This document shows positions 49,501-60,770 of a DNA stretch of 64,000 nucleotides, piece by piece (within the stretch, counting starts at the first letter, position 1; each line of letters opens with the position of its first letter). Origin of the DNA: Paracyclopina nana (lineage: Eukaryota; Arthropoda; Copepoda; Cyclopoida; Cyclopettidae); contig JAGUCH010000009.1 in the NCBI GenBank assembly GCA_019096065.1, forward strand, positions 2,428,001-2,492,000. Reading direction: 5' to 3'. The notes below the pieces were generated by a model. That model was not told where the DNA came from, searched no databases, and saw nothing but the letters and a program-made list of their open reading frames with translations. The position numbers and the translations under genes were made by a program.

Positions 49501-49911
49501 ACCTGGAGGCATGTGTATACAGCTGTGACAAGAGCCAAGAAGAGTATAGCAATTTTCGGCGATTACAAGAGCTTGTGCAAAGCTGTGCAAAGATGTCCCA
49601 TCAAAAGGCAAACACGGCTCAAAGAACGATTTTTCGAAGATGACTTACTCTTCCTTAGCGCAGACGATTCCTTGAATTTCATTCTATCCCAAGACCACAA
49701 CCTAAGTCAAAGTGTTATTGAGTTCGAGCCCAGGAGTAGACCAGCAATTCTGTCCCCAGTTTCTGGAACAAGTAGCATTCTCCAGGGTCTGGCTATAAGT
49801 GAAGAAAGCCCTCAAGAAGGACAATCTTCGACAAGGAAAAAGCTGTTCAGTTCAGCTGAAAATGACGAGGAGGAACATTCTGGTTCTCCCAAAAAGCGTT
49901 TATTTAAATAA
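46551..49911 (+). CDS. HELB-like: HELB-type SF1B DNA helicase, paralogue B (tandem duplicate)
   Basis: Same family and layout as the gene directly upstream. Exons 46551-46731, 46784-47048, 47105-47414, 47470-47894, 47945-48519, 48574-48924 and 48983-49911 give 1,011 residues, and every intron falls at the same codon position and phase as in paralogue A. Motif I is VTGRGGTGKTE (Lys429), II AIDESSMVSPELL, III FLGDIDQLPSIQPGN, IV LKTNHRSEGH, V GCTIHKFQGSESDHVLYGL, VI HVYTAVTRAKKSI. Its differences are a longer insert before motif V (KEDGQKDSKSEPEKEKEDQ) and a longer Ser/Glu-rich C-terminus ending KKRLFK, a plausible nuclear-localisation signal. It lacks the acidic insert of paralogue A. It appears intact and under constraint; whether the copies have divided function is unknown. 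Confidence 0.9.
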
Positions 49912-52900
49912 GTGGAATACGTCCTTTTCTAGGAATCCGCCTGACGTAAAGAGTTTTAGTGTCCACTGACGTCTTTTCGGCACTAAATATGCATTTCATA
50001 TCAGAGAATGCTATTTTAAAGCAGATTATGGTTTCAGCAATGATTATCATGTTCACAATTCTAAACTGGACTAGTCAATATAAGTATATTTAGAAAATCA
50101 ATGATACGATTTTGGCACCAAAGCCTCCAAAAAGGAACTGTTATGTAATTCCGCGAGAGCATTTGCTTTATAGCCATCCCTCTTCTTTTATCTATCGCAA
50201 AAAGTGTCTGGTCAGTATTTGTACAAAGTGTTTTCATTTTATGCCCCACATGGGAGGTTTTTCCTCCAAAATCAGATCCCCCCTCTAGTATTCGGCCAAA
50301 TCGAACATCATCTGCTCCGTTATATTCTTCAGTTGATAATTTGATTTTCAGCATAGTCGTCGTATTTTGCCCACTGTGAGCTCATCCATCTGTCGACCAT
50401 AGTGTGTAGTATATATATCCACCAATTGCGAAAAGAGTACTAACAACGCATCCTAAGGATTACTTATTCGAGGAGATCACGTGCGGTGGGGGCAGTGCAG
50501 AAAAAAATATATCTTCCCCCGACCAGACGCGAATTATAGAGTAGTAGAACAGCTCATGCTGCGATGGGAACAATGTGTCGAGATCCCCATAATTCCGCCG
50601 GGAAATGTTTAAATGGATTCGGGTCGATACTGACGACGCTATGCCACACTGGGCGATCCCGCGTTATGACCCCCATGTTTTAGCGCAATTATCCAGCCTG
50701 CTTTCTCCCACTGTGAGCACACACACATGGTTGTTCTGTAGTTCCATGGGATTACTCCGGTATGATGCTGTTTTAAATGTCGCTCAGAGGAGAAAGAAAT
50801 AATCAATAAATGGTAGCTGTATGGCTGCAGATTTTTCATCTTATTCATCGCCAGCTTCGAGATAACGTGATAAACAGCTCGAGATTGCTGCAGGAGCAGC
50901 ACTTCATAAAAAACGATTGTTGAAACGATAATCCCTTGCATTTTGATGTGAAGCCAATCGAGATTTATGTTCTTCTTGGGCTGTCAGAAGTTTGGGGCGG
51001 AAATTCAAAATGCAAGAATTCCAATCTGACCAAGCATGCTTAACGAGGAATATTCCGCCTAAATAGTGGAAGCTCGACATTCCACAACTGCGCGTACTGT
51101 GTGTAGGCTGTGTGCCATGTTGTGAAGCGGCTCAAAATCATGCGCTATTTTTCCACTCCTTGCAAGTTCCACCATGGGGCCAAATTGGCCATTGTGATTC
51201 TTGAAATCCGATACTTTTTTAACACCCTGTGCTGGTGGGGCAAGTTTGGGTCCATCTGCTATTCCGTGCATTTTTCCCTTTTCAAAGAGTTATGCGCTTA
51301 TAGTATGATGCGGGGAAAAAAAGCCAGAGCTTCCCATCATCATTCATTACCAAGCTTCGGCATCTTGCTCTAATATGGCTGAGTGTCGCTCATTCAGTGC
51401 AGTTCAGCAGCATCCGAAATGACACAGCGTGTTTTCTTCCATGAGTGAATCACCCTCCCCAAGTTGTTGGTAATTGTGTTACTCCACCGCCAGACTCTTT
51501 TCCGCCAGTGTGACACATCCTGCAGAAGCACGGATCCGCTTAAAATAGACCCAATCTGGCGCTCTGCGTCGCGTTAAACAGATTTCCCGTGTTTGCATTT
51601 TTGTGAAATGACCGACCTCGCATGCTCGGGCTAGCAAAGCCTCCGTCTCAACATCCATCTCTGCCGTTTCGCTTTGATGACGCGCAAAGTCCTCTCAATC
51701 GGGTAAGAAAATGCCTAAAGCGTGATTTATCGCGCCTTAGATGTGGCTGATGCGCTTTCAAAAGGCATACAAATCGTGCTGCAGTTTACGCACTTCCCCC
51801 CTTTTTCCGTACGTGGCTTCGCTACTTATTAAAGCTCTCATGAAAATTAGCGTTCACGTGCCAAAACTGCGCGAGTTGTCTCGTCAATTTCCAGGGTCGC
51901 TGGGCGGAATCGTCAATTGGAAACGAGGGCTCATGACCAACTTGATCCGACTTTTTTCTTCGCACGCGGCAAATGTTGGGGCCAAGTTGCTTTCCACGTT
52001 GGGAAGTCGCACAATGGAAGATGGCGAGGAAAAGCGCACGTGCAGCCACTCCACTTTGAACAAATAACGCGCGTCCCCTGCACCGGGATTCAAAGGATCA
52101 TGTCATGCCAAGTCCACGCTTTTTAAACGTCCTCATTTAATGCGATTGACGTCGATCCGTCGATGCTCGGCCTCGCGTGGGTCATCGATCGACTCTTTTC
52201 GTTTAACCGCCGTTTGCGCCGCGATCGCCGGTTAAAAAACGCGACGTTCGCTGCGCGCGCGAAGAGACTCTCGCACTTGCCTAAAAAACCGCGTGTCATG
52301 CGATGCGCTAAAAAGTGGCACCGTGGCCGCGTTTCTCCGAGGAGCGATCTTGAGAGCATCATCATGCATGGGGGTCAATTGGCATAGCCTTTGGATCTCG
52401 CTCCAGCCATCGGCAGCTGAAGAGCCGACAGCTTAGGGGGTATTGCAGCCTAGGGATGAGACGATCCCGGCTCAGGCCGATGCTGGAAAACCATTTCAAC
52501 GTGAAATCCCAAAAGAAGAGCGTGACGCAAACGAGAGGCCTTTGGCGACCTTTCGAGAGCCCAATCCAAATGCCGAAGCGTGAGCTAAAAGCTCGTGGGA
52601 AGCTCTCTTAATTATTTCGGAAAATCAAAAATTCTCCGAACGCAGTGCACGTCACGCGCATGCCATCGCGTCGATGCAATGGCGCACGCTCCATCTCGGT
52701 CGATGTCTAGGGTGTTTTGGGGGTTGTGGATGGGCAGCTCGGTGCGGCTCGTCCGCGGCCAGCTGTCTTTCTTCCGGCCCGGACGGGCGTTCCTTCGGCG
52801 CACTGCTGAGACCGAGCAGCTTGCGGGCCGCACCGGCCGCGCTGGCTGGCCGCGCCGCTCGCAGCCGCTTTCTTTCGTTTCTTCTCAGCAGTGCGAGGGT

Positions 52901-53169
52901 CGCGGCTGCGGCGTCGGGCCGGACGGCCGCGGCAGCGGGCTGGTGGCGATTCCGCAGCGATGACGGCAGTGCTGCACCCGATCTCGCGACGATCAGAGGA
53001 AGACTCTCTTCACGGATCCTCCATGGTGGCTCGCTGGTGGTGCCCCATCCGTCAGTAGTGCTCGGCAGCGCGTGGGTCAACGCCAATTGCTCCAGCTTCA
53101 GCGAAGGCCGATTGGGTGGATGCGAGGTCGCCGTTCGCGTTGAGATGATCAGGCCTTGCGGAGGACAAC
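49912..53169. other. Intergenic region ending in a CpG-rich promoter block
   Basis: 49912-52100 is AT-rich with no supportable gene; AATAAA at 50805-50810 is a distal candidate end for helicase B. From about 52140 to 53310 the sequence becomes strongly GC- and CpG-rich (especially 52700-53000), as expected for a CpG-island-like promoter of the AEBP2 gene that starts at 53170. Overlapping long ORFs on both strands here are a by-product of high GC. Confidence 0.55.
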
Positions 53170-56100
53170 ATGTCAGCCAAACCGGCCACCATTTACCTCG
53201 GCACCCGTAGCCACTTCAGACGAAGGCTCAACACTGGCCATCAAGGCCGCGCACGACCGCGACAGCTGGCCGCGGATCACCAGCCTTTGGCCTTCCTCAA
53301 GCGGAAAAGGTAAGCGGCAGCCCCTTCTAAATTAGAATCGTCTCGCGCGTGGGGGTGATCGATGCAGTTTCGCATTTTTGCACACGTAGATGCATGATGT
53401 GGTGGCCTTTTAAAAACACCGGCCCGTTCCCACCTTGGCTTTGCTTTGTGGCTCGGACGGAGTGCACTTTTGTTGAATTCCGAGGAAATGCAGGCTTTAA
53501 ACGAGCCAAGAACGCATTCATTTGCCGGATTCGTGCAATGACCTCTTTATCCGCGATATCGGCAAATAATAGGAGCTTTTTCGCGTCGTTAAGGACGATA
53601 TAGGTTATGGATTTTGGCCACCTGCTGGCCCACCGTATCATCATCGGGATGAGTGCAAAAAACGTCCCCACGAAATATGACAATGAATTGTTTTTTGCAT
53701 TGAGCAGGTGCTCCGCAAACGCTTCAAATGTCTCTACTAACCGCAGCATGCCATGTCAGAACAATGCACTTTTTCAAAACCATATTTTACCCGGTGAATC
53801 ACGTCGTTTCATCGACTTTTGATCCTTTAAAAATCCCCCAGTTGCGCCGCTAGTGCGCCACGTAAAAGTCAAACTTACCAAATCCCCCACACATGGAGCA
53901 GCCTCAGCTTTGTGACAAAAATCGTCGTTGTCACACCAGATTTATCATCACGCAGTGAACTCCTAATTTTTGTCACACAAAGTTTTGGATGCAGCAGCAG
54001 CAGCAGCCCTCTGTGCTCTGTAATATGACACGCAATCTCCACAGCAATTTTGAGGGTTCCTTTTTTGTTGTCACACTGGGCCGGCGACTCCCCAAATCGC
54101 AATCAAAATCGGTCGTCCTCCAAGAAACCTTTTCTCAAAAGGCAATTACCTGCTGCTGCTGTGGTGAGAGCGTAATGATACTTTAGGGCTGCAGATGATG
54201 ACCGGAGGGTCAAAATTGAACATCCGGCAAGGTTCAACGTTTGTCTGTCATCAACAAATAAAGTTTTGGGTATATGGCTTCCACCACCCTACAATTTTAC
54301 CAATTATCTCAGCTCTGGTATAAATAGTGGTATCATCGCACCAGTGCTGAGCGTGTACCACCTTTCAGGCTCACCGTTAATTGTGAAAACGGACACTTTT
54401 ATTATTTTAGTGGCCTCCATAAACTGGGCTGGAATTAAGTCTGATTGTTTTCCATTAGAAAAAAATTATCTGTATCACTTTGGCATATAACCAGTTTTGG
54501 AAAAAGCACCTAGCATATAAACTAGTAGTATATCAGTTTGGCCTGCCAAAGTTTGAAATTGCTCGTCAAAGTTGATGTAATTTGCATGAGAATAGGATTC
54601 TTTCATCAATCCTCCTCCTTGCGTGTGTTCATTGGGATTTTAAGCCGTTTCATATAGTTTGCGTCGGAATTAAAAAGTGACCTTTTTGTGGATTTTCATT
54701 TCCTCCAGTGCTTTCAGTGGTGACGATTGAAGACTTTGACGAGCAACTTTGAAAAATGAGGTTTTGAAAGGACAAAGGTCTCTTTGAGGGTTCAACAAAT
54801 CCCTCATTTGTTGCTGCTCCTAAAATTCTTGTGCAGTATACTATATATACCCCCTTTTTCGGGTGAAGCTGCACTAATTTCACCTTGCGCGAGAGTCACC
54901 CGAAAAAAGAGCCGAAATAACGACCATACCCCCCCAAAAAAATCAGTTACACTCACAATGCATGCCTTGCTAATTGCCATGAGCTACTTTATGATATAAT
55001 TGCGAGTATGTTTTCCAATTTCACGCATACTTTTCAAGCATGTATAAATATGCCAGCCAAAAAAAAGCTTAGCATCATTCAACCCAAACGAGCTTTGGAC
55101 TCAACCATAAATACCATAGAAATGGGTGAACCGAAAAAAGCCCGGGAAGCCATTTTGAGCAGCAGTTCCACGGTTGGCAATTTGACCATAAAAAAGGTCA
55201 AACCGTAGAAACGGGATCTTTTCCCGTCTCTCTTTGTTGGCTGTTTGTGTGTAGTATAATGACCGTGCATGCAACAGCAGCATAGGAGTTTATTTCAGAA
55301 AAACGTGGTGGCATCTGGCTAGCTGCGAGTTGCCATCAGCCCTAAAGTAGCCATTAGCCACATGATATATATAATATATAAGTCCTGGGTGACCAAGACA
55401 CGTCATTTTGGAAGGGACAACGCGCGCGCGCACGCATCTATGCTTTATTATTGTGACTCTCAAATGAATGTTTTGGCTTTTTGCTCTCCATTCTGCGTGG
55501 TCATGGATTTCCGACCCCCATGACTACCTGGCTGGCTACATGGGCACACTGGACTCTGCCCAGAGAGTGCAGTTGCAATTCCAGGGCTTTTTCGCCCCGC
55601 TCGGCCCAGTGTGCGCGCAGTGGCCAAGTTCACCCTGGAACACATCAGCAGCCCTGGAGTCTGGGGCGCTCAATTCACCAATCTTCTTCACCTTATATTG
55701 TTGAAAAAGTCCCGAAAATTCCGGCAGGTTTGCTTCTTGCTCGCTTTTCGGTTGTGGATGGTCAAAACAGATTAACATCAGCTTAAAATTGAAAGAAGAT
55801 AAGCATTTTTCAGTCCTCCTTGTTAGCCTTCGGGTTGATGAGTTCAAGTCTTAGGGTCATCAATGAGAGCTAGGAACGGTTTAATTTTGGGAAAATCTTG
55901 GGTGTTCTTCCAAAAATAAAAACATGAATGCTTGCGCGCATGCAATAATGGCTAGCACATCGTACTGAGTGGTTTTTTTCCTTCTTTGTTTCGCTTTTCG
56001 GAGTCGTTGAGGCATAAAAGGTGTTTATGGAGTTCCTGTGTTGTGATACCGGAATTTTTGGGACACCCTGTTTTTCTTAAAGCAAAGCTTTGCTTGGACT

Positions 56101-59100
56101 CCCCTGGAGGCTGGCCAAGAGTCAGCAGCAGCAGCACCATGCTAAGGAAGAAAAGCATTGGACACACCACCAGCAAACCTTCCAATCATCCACCGTTTTT
56201 TTCTTCCAGTACATACTTCTTTTCAACCCCAATAATTTTGGACTCGCTGCTTTTTGACGGCAACATTTTGGCTCAGCTTACGTTCGACAAGAAATATGCT
56301 GTTTTCCGACTCATTAATCTTTAAATGGCTCCTCTAAGCCGTAAAACTTCGTTTGGACCTTTCAACGTTGTCTTGCCATCAGACTTCATATTGGCATTAT
56401 GTTTGTGAGAAGCCAGTAGTGTTTTATAATACATTGCATGCCACCATCATTGTCCAAAATCCAGCTTGCATCCTGTGTTGAGAAATTCGTGAGCAAATCA
56501 TCATTATATCGGTGTGTGTTATATTCGTCCATTATCCCAAGCATGCAATTGAAAGATGTCAGGCCTTTTAAACGCGAATTCCTTCGTCGTCACTGCGCTA
56601 TTCGTGGCATCCTTATAGCTGGGAGTCTTAAAGTTGATGATGTTTGGTTTATATCTCTCGGTGTGTGTAGGTGAATGCCCAAGTTGGCCTCTTTCGTTTT
56701 TGCCATCGTGTAGCATAGCTCTTTGTTGCTACAAGAGTTTTTTGCCACTACTACTACTAGCCCTTTTTATGCTCTCGGGCAGCTTAGAAATGTTGATGCA
56801 CACTGGGCCGCGCGGGTAGGAAAGCTGTCATTCATTATATGTGTGGTTTCGTGCTTGACTTCCCACTGTGCCACACACTTGATAGCTGTGTTATATAGCA
56901 GCTTGCGCGTTGCCTTGCTTGCGCTCTAGCTGCTTTTTTTGCTACTACATAGTTCGAAGCGAGGCCTGAAACCGACAAAAAAGATCGGCCAGTGTGTAAA
57001 AAAGATAGGCTCTACAGCGCGGCCCAAATACGTATGCGATGGCTATTTTTCCCCCACCGCTGTGACTGAAACGTATATAATATACTATACATGCTTTTTT
57101 GCTCTTTTTTCTTGCAGCAGCACCAATAATCAGCAGGGAAAAAAGTCTGGTTCATCGACCTCAGCAAATAAGGCGAAAATGGCCGCGTCTGTGTTGCATT
57201 TCGGCGGTGGGCCTGATTTAGGCCTCAAACCACCAGGTCATCCTACCTCCTCCTCCAATTCGGACACTGCCAATACTACTTCCTCTTCATCGTCGTCTGC
57301 TACGAAAAATTTCGTGAAACCGGGTCTTCCAAGTCCAAGCACAAGTAGCGAAACTTCGGACTACCAGAGAAGCACTCCAAGTCCTATGAACGATCAATTT
57401 AGTAGAGCCTTAGGTGAGTTCCATACCAAGCTAAATTTCAGGATTTTATTGGTTAACTGAAGGCTCTATATCAAACTCGATTTTTTGCCATTCATTATAT
57501 GAGCGAACTTTTAAGTGAATTTAAAAACCTCACTAATTGAGATGACAAATTCAGACCATGACCTTTCAGCGACAAATTTTCTGCGAGGTTGAAGAATGAG
57601 GGAAAAAAGCAAAACTCAAAATTGTATACTTATCATAATGGGTTCAAATGTCTAAATTGAGGCTAAAATCCTAAGAGAAACTTTATCTCCAAACGAAATG
57701 CTTGGAATATGAATTTATCTTAGCTCTAATTGACAATGTCCATTTTGATGAAGTTTCCCTCGACAAACAAGGCTGGAGGATAATACTCTTCATAATTTCA
57801 GAATCATCAACAGAATTCGGTTGGTCTCAAGAAATCCCTACAAATGACCTCATATGCAATGACGTCGAAGGTTCAAAACCTTCTCGTCGTAAATCGACCT
57901 CCAGCTTAGTTTGCAACAGCAAGATCTCTACTAGCAACGCTGTTGTCCTTCAGCAGCTTCGCGTGGCCTTGAAAAAGCTGCCAGACGCAAAGTTGACCTC
58001 GGTCCTCGCGGCCTCCGAGGCCATGAAGAGGCGACATAGTGACAGTGGCCTCAATCAAAATAACGGACTGTCGAAAAAGGCCAAGATGCTGTGCATTGAG
58101 CAGCAGCAGCCTCGGAGGCCGCTGGTGGCCTCCACGACTGGCCTCAAAGGCCAGGGAAAAATCACAGAGTATTTGCCAGAAATGAAGCATTTCATCGCGA
58201 TGCGAAAGGAGAAATTGGACCGTGTCCTCAACCTCCATCCTCTCGACCTCGCGGCCTCAGTGGCCCCAGCCTCGCCCAAGGTGGCAAACAATGACTTTGT
58301 CGACATATCAGCAGCCTCGTCGTGCTCGTCCACACCAAAAAAGTCCATTTGTGGCAACAGTGAGAGTGGGGTCGAGACTGGGAGCAACAATGACACGGCC
58401 TCCGTGGCCTCTTCGGGCTCGAGGTCGAGCTCCGGAATTGGAAGCAACACCGAGGAGATTTTCGAAGTGCCCAGGACAATCAGGTTTCCCCCAGCGGCCC
58501 CGACCAAAATTTATTCCGAGGTCGTGATTTGCAAATGGGAGCTGTGTGGAACCGAATTCGATTCCACGGGGAAACTCCTCGATCATCTTAAGGTAGGTTG
58601 CGTCGAGGTTGCGTGACAGCGCCACCTAAATTGTTCCGCTTCACAAAACTCAATTTCTTCTTCCGCAGACAATTCATGCAGTGGCTGATAACCAAAAAGA
58701 TGAGACTGAGAGTAACGCCAATGGAGGCAGTGAAGACTGCACTCATTACAAGTGTCTGTGGGAAGGCTGCAAAGTCTACGGTAAAGGTTCCTCGTCCAAG
58801 TTGTGGCTGGAGAAGCACGTGCTTGGCCACGGCGGCAACAAGCCCTTCCAATGCATCGTGGATGGGTGCAAGCACCGATTTGGCACCCAAAGCCTCCTGG
58901 AGCGCCACGTGAACAACCACTTCAAGAACAAAGAAACGAGCGTGGCCTCGAATACGTCTGCGTCGACCGAATCCGGATCTGGGTCCGGATCGAGGTCGAG
59001 CTGCTCAAGCGCGAGCCGGTCAAGCGCTATCAATCAGAGCACCGGAAGTTGCAGCAAAGTGTTTAGGAAATTGACCGGGAAAAGGATCAAGTTTCGCAAG

Positions 59101-59593
59101 ACTCCGTTCTCTGCGAGGATCTTTGACCTCTTCGATGTTGCCTCAATGGCCCAAGTGCGAATGCGGTTGTCTGAGTATGAATCTAAGTGCCAAGAATGGA
59201 AGTCCTCTGGATTCCTGGAGAATCCGCACATGGATCCTGATCAAGTTGTCATATTACATTCGAAAATCGTCGCCAGGAAGACTGATCCGGATGGAAACCT
59301 TCAAATACTCCAATCCTGGGTTCCTCCCAATATGTAAGGATTTTTTTTCAAATAATATGCGGTCATTCCAGATTCATAGCTCTTATTTCACTTTCAGCCT
59401 TGAGGACCAATGGATCTTGGCCAAAGATGCAGTGCCAACCCAAAGTGTCAAATTGAGCTCGTTGCCCCTCAAAGCGAAAGTACAACTCTCATCCTACCTG
59501 TACAAGTACCCCAGCACCACTCACCATCATCAGCATCAGCCTCGACGAGGCCGGAAACTTCGACCTCATCCCAGGTCGACAGCTCTTTCTTGA
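53170..59593 (+). CDS. AEBP2 (jing-like): AEBP2/Jing-type zinc-finger cofactor of Polycomb repressive complex 2
   Basis: Orthologue of AEBP2, an accessory subunit of PRC2 that promotes H3K27 methylation; the fly gene is jing. Exons 53170-53309, 57118-57413, 57802-58592, 58669-59333 and 59398-59593 join to 695 residues. Three C2H2 fingers: Cys389/Cys394/His407/His412; Cys438/Cys443/His459/His463 (CLWEGCKVY...HVLGH); Cys471/Cys476/His489/His493. Linkers are AEBP2-like (GGNKPFQC). The C-terminal KRIKFRKTPFSARIFDLFD, VILHSKIVARK and LQSWVPPN segments match the PRC2-binding region, and the end is basic (PRRGRKLRPHPR). The N-terminal half is Ser/Thr-rich and disordered. Exon 1 (basic, 47 codons) is the least certain part: it is open, in phase and followed by a good donor, but separated by a 3.8-kb intron. 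Confidence 0.88.
53310..57117 (+). other. AEBP2 intron 1 (3.8 kb), no gene seen
   Basis: AT-rich with CAG, poly-A/T and TATA-type simple repeats and no supportable exon. Two adjacent stem-loops occur at 55170-55227. The acceptor end is CTTGCAGCAG, a tandem NAGNAG site, so use of either AG would add or remove one serine (AGC) without changing frame. Confidence 0.5.
55170..55227. other. Two adjacent stem-loops
   Basis: TTTGACC (55181-55187) pairs with GGTCAAA (55196-55202), and outer ACGG/CCGT bases extend the stem. Immediately after, ACGGGA (55211-55216) pairs with TCCCGT (55222-55227) around TCTTT. Function unknown; this could be a transposon remnant or an intronic structure. Confidence 0.35.
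58617..58630 (-). promoter_or_regulatory. CTCF-like motif 4, in AEBP2 intron 3
   Basis: The minus strand reads TTTAGGTGGCGCTG, sharing TAGGTGGCGCT with motif 3 at 29.3 kb. It lies in the 76-bp intron 58593-58668. Binding is inferred from the motif alone. Confidence 0.4.
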
Positions 59594-60482
59594 CACCCAG
59601 ACTTCCTCCTCTTGATCCCCATTGAGGATCTCCTCTGAGAAATCTGCATTTCAACTATAACTAAGCATCACACGGATCTCGACTGAATTTGTACATTGTA
59701 CATAGATATACTATAAAAAAATGGAACAATTGAAACATTCATCAACCAGCCTCGAAACCAAACTACTGCCACAGTTTACTTACAACCATGATAATAATGA
59801 AATGTTTCGATACACTTAATGCTACTACATGTGGTCTCATCCTATATGTAACATGTAATTCTTGTGCCACTGAAAGTGACTTGAAAAATGATGATATTCT
59901 CATATCCATCACTGCCCACCTCGATAAAAAAAACCATGCCTTTTTCTATCAAAATCGTCGTTGTCAAACAATAATGAATGAAAACATGTTCCTTTTAGGG
60001 CTAAAATTCAAAACCAAGTTTTTTTTTCCCTTGTTGATCGTTTCCAACTAATTCCCTTTTTTTGTTACCCCTTTGTGCATTATTACTTTTCTTTTTTCTT
60101 CACCATGTCCACGTACATGCATCAATCATTACAGCAGCTAATTCACGTTCCCTATTATTATATTTAGAAAAATTCAAGCTTCCACTCCTTGTGTGCTCAT
60201 TTTGTCCAAATGATCTCAACTTTTAGGCAATTTTTCCCATATGAATACCCACCCTAGTCACGACTACTTTCTGTCTCACTCACTAACAAAACAACCCTAA
60301 TAACTGGAATCCGAAAAAAACATAATAGCAAGAAATATGCGTAACTGAATAATGACCACAGATGAGCAGGAAAAACAAAAAATGTGTGTTCAAAAGCTTT
60401 GTACTACTACATATTATAATTATACCACTATTTAGTAAGCTAGGATTTTGTAATGCAGAGCGAAGCCTAGACAAAAAATAAA
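59594..60482 (+). other. AEBP2 3' UTR with poly(A) signal
   Basis: Non-coding and AT-rich, ending in AATAAA at 60477-60482, which gives an approximately 0.9-kb 3' UTR. The retroelement LTR starts 80 bp further on, so the insertion is just downstream of the transcription unit. Confidence 0.55.
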
Positions 60483-60562
60483 CTAAAATTCAACCTGAAC
60501 AATCATCATTCCAGCAGCACAGAAAAGGCGGAAAGTTACTCAGTGAAAAAAGGATATTGTGA

Positions 60563-60757
60563 TGTAGGAGGTTCGTATAGACCCCCCGAGGATGACACGC
60601 GCGCCCGCGGGTAGCGATAGAAGAACTTGCTACTGAAACTAGTCGAGATGTTTACTCGAGTGCGTCCGTTTATTGACTGCTGTACAATTCGTTTCACCGG
60701 GACGGGGCGCTCGCAGGCGCCCACAGAACACACCCGTATACCCGTGTTCCTGCTACA
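60563..60757 (-). repeat. 3' long terminal repeat (195 bp)
   Basis: On the minus strand it starts TGTAGCAGG and ends CCTCCTACA, so the ends form the TGTAG...CTACA inverted pair expected of an LTR. It holds AATAAA (plus-strand TTTATT at 60669-60674) and directly follows a polypurine tract. The flanking host sequence at the far end is GATATTGTGA; the matching target duplication would lie outside the window. Confidence 0.78.
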
Positions 60758-60770
60758 ATTTCCCCCTACT
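60758..60770 (-). other. Polypurine tract
   Basis: AGTAGGGGGAAAT on the minus strand, immediately before the LTR, is the expected primer site for plus-strand DNA synthesis. The envelope-like stop codon TAG (60768-60766) lies inside it. Confidence 0.7.

Noticed and set aside
52652..53210. Long ORFs on both strands (144 and 178 codons) near 52.7-53.2 kb
   Set aside because: They overlap each other in very GC-rich DNA where stop codons are rare, and are compositionally simple Ala/Arg/Ser strings. The promoter/first exon reading is better supported.
17540..57090. Recurrent TATAGTATA/TACTATA-type short motifs across intergenic DNA
   Set aside because: Numerous but short and low-complexity; cannot be separated from AT-rich background without a count.
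57702..57801. Upstream extension of AEBP2 exon 3 reading frame
   Set aside because: Open by chance; a good acceptor at 57799-57801 and correct phase from exon 2 show this stretch is intronic.
58055..58507. 150-codon minus-strand ORF in AEBP2 exon 3
   Set aside because: Antisense shadow of a Ser/Ala-rich coding exon.
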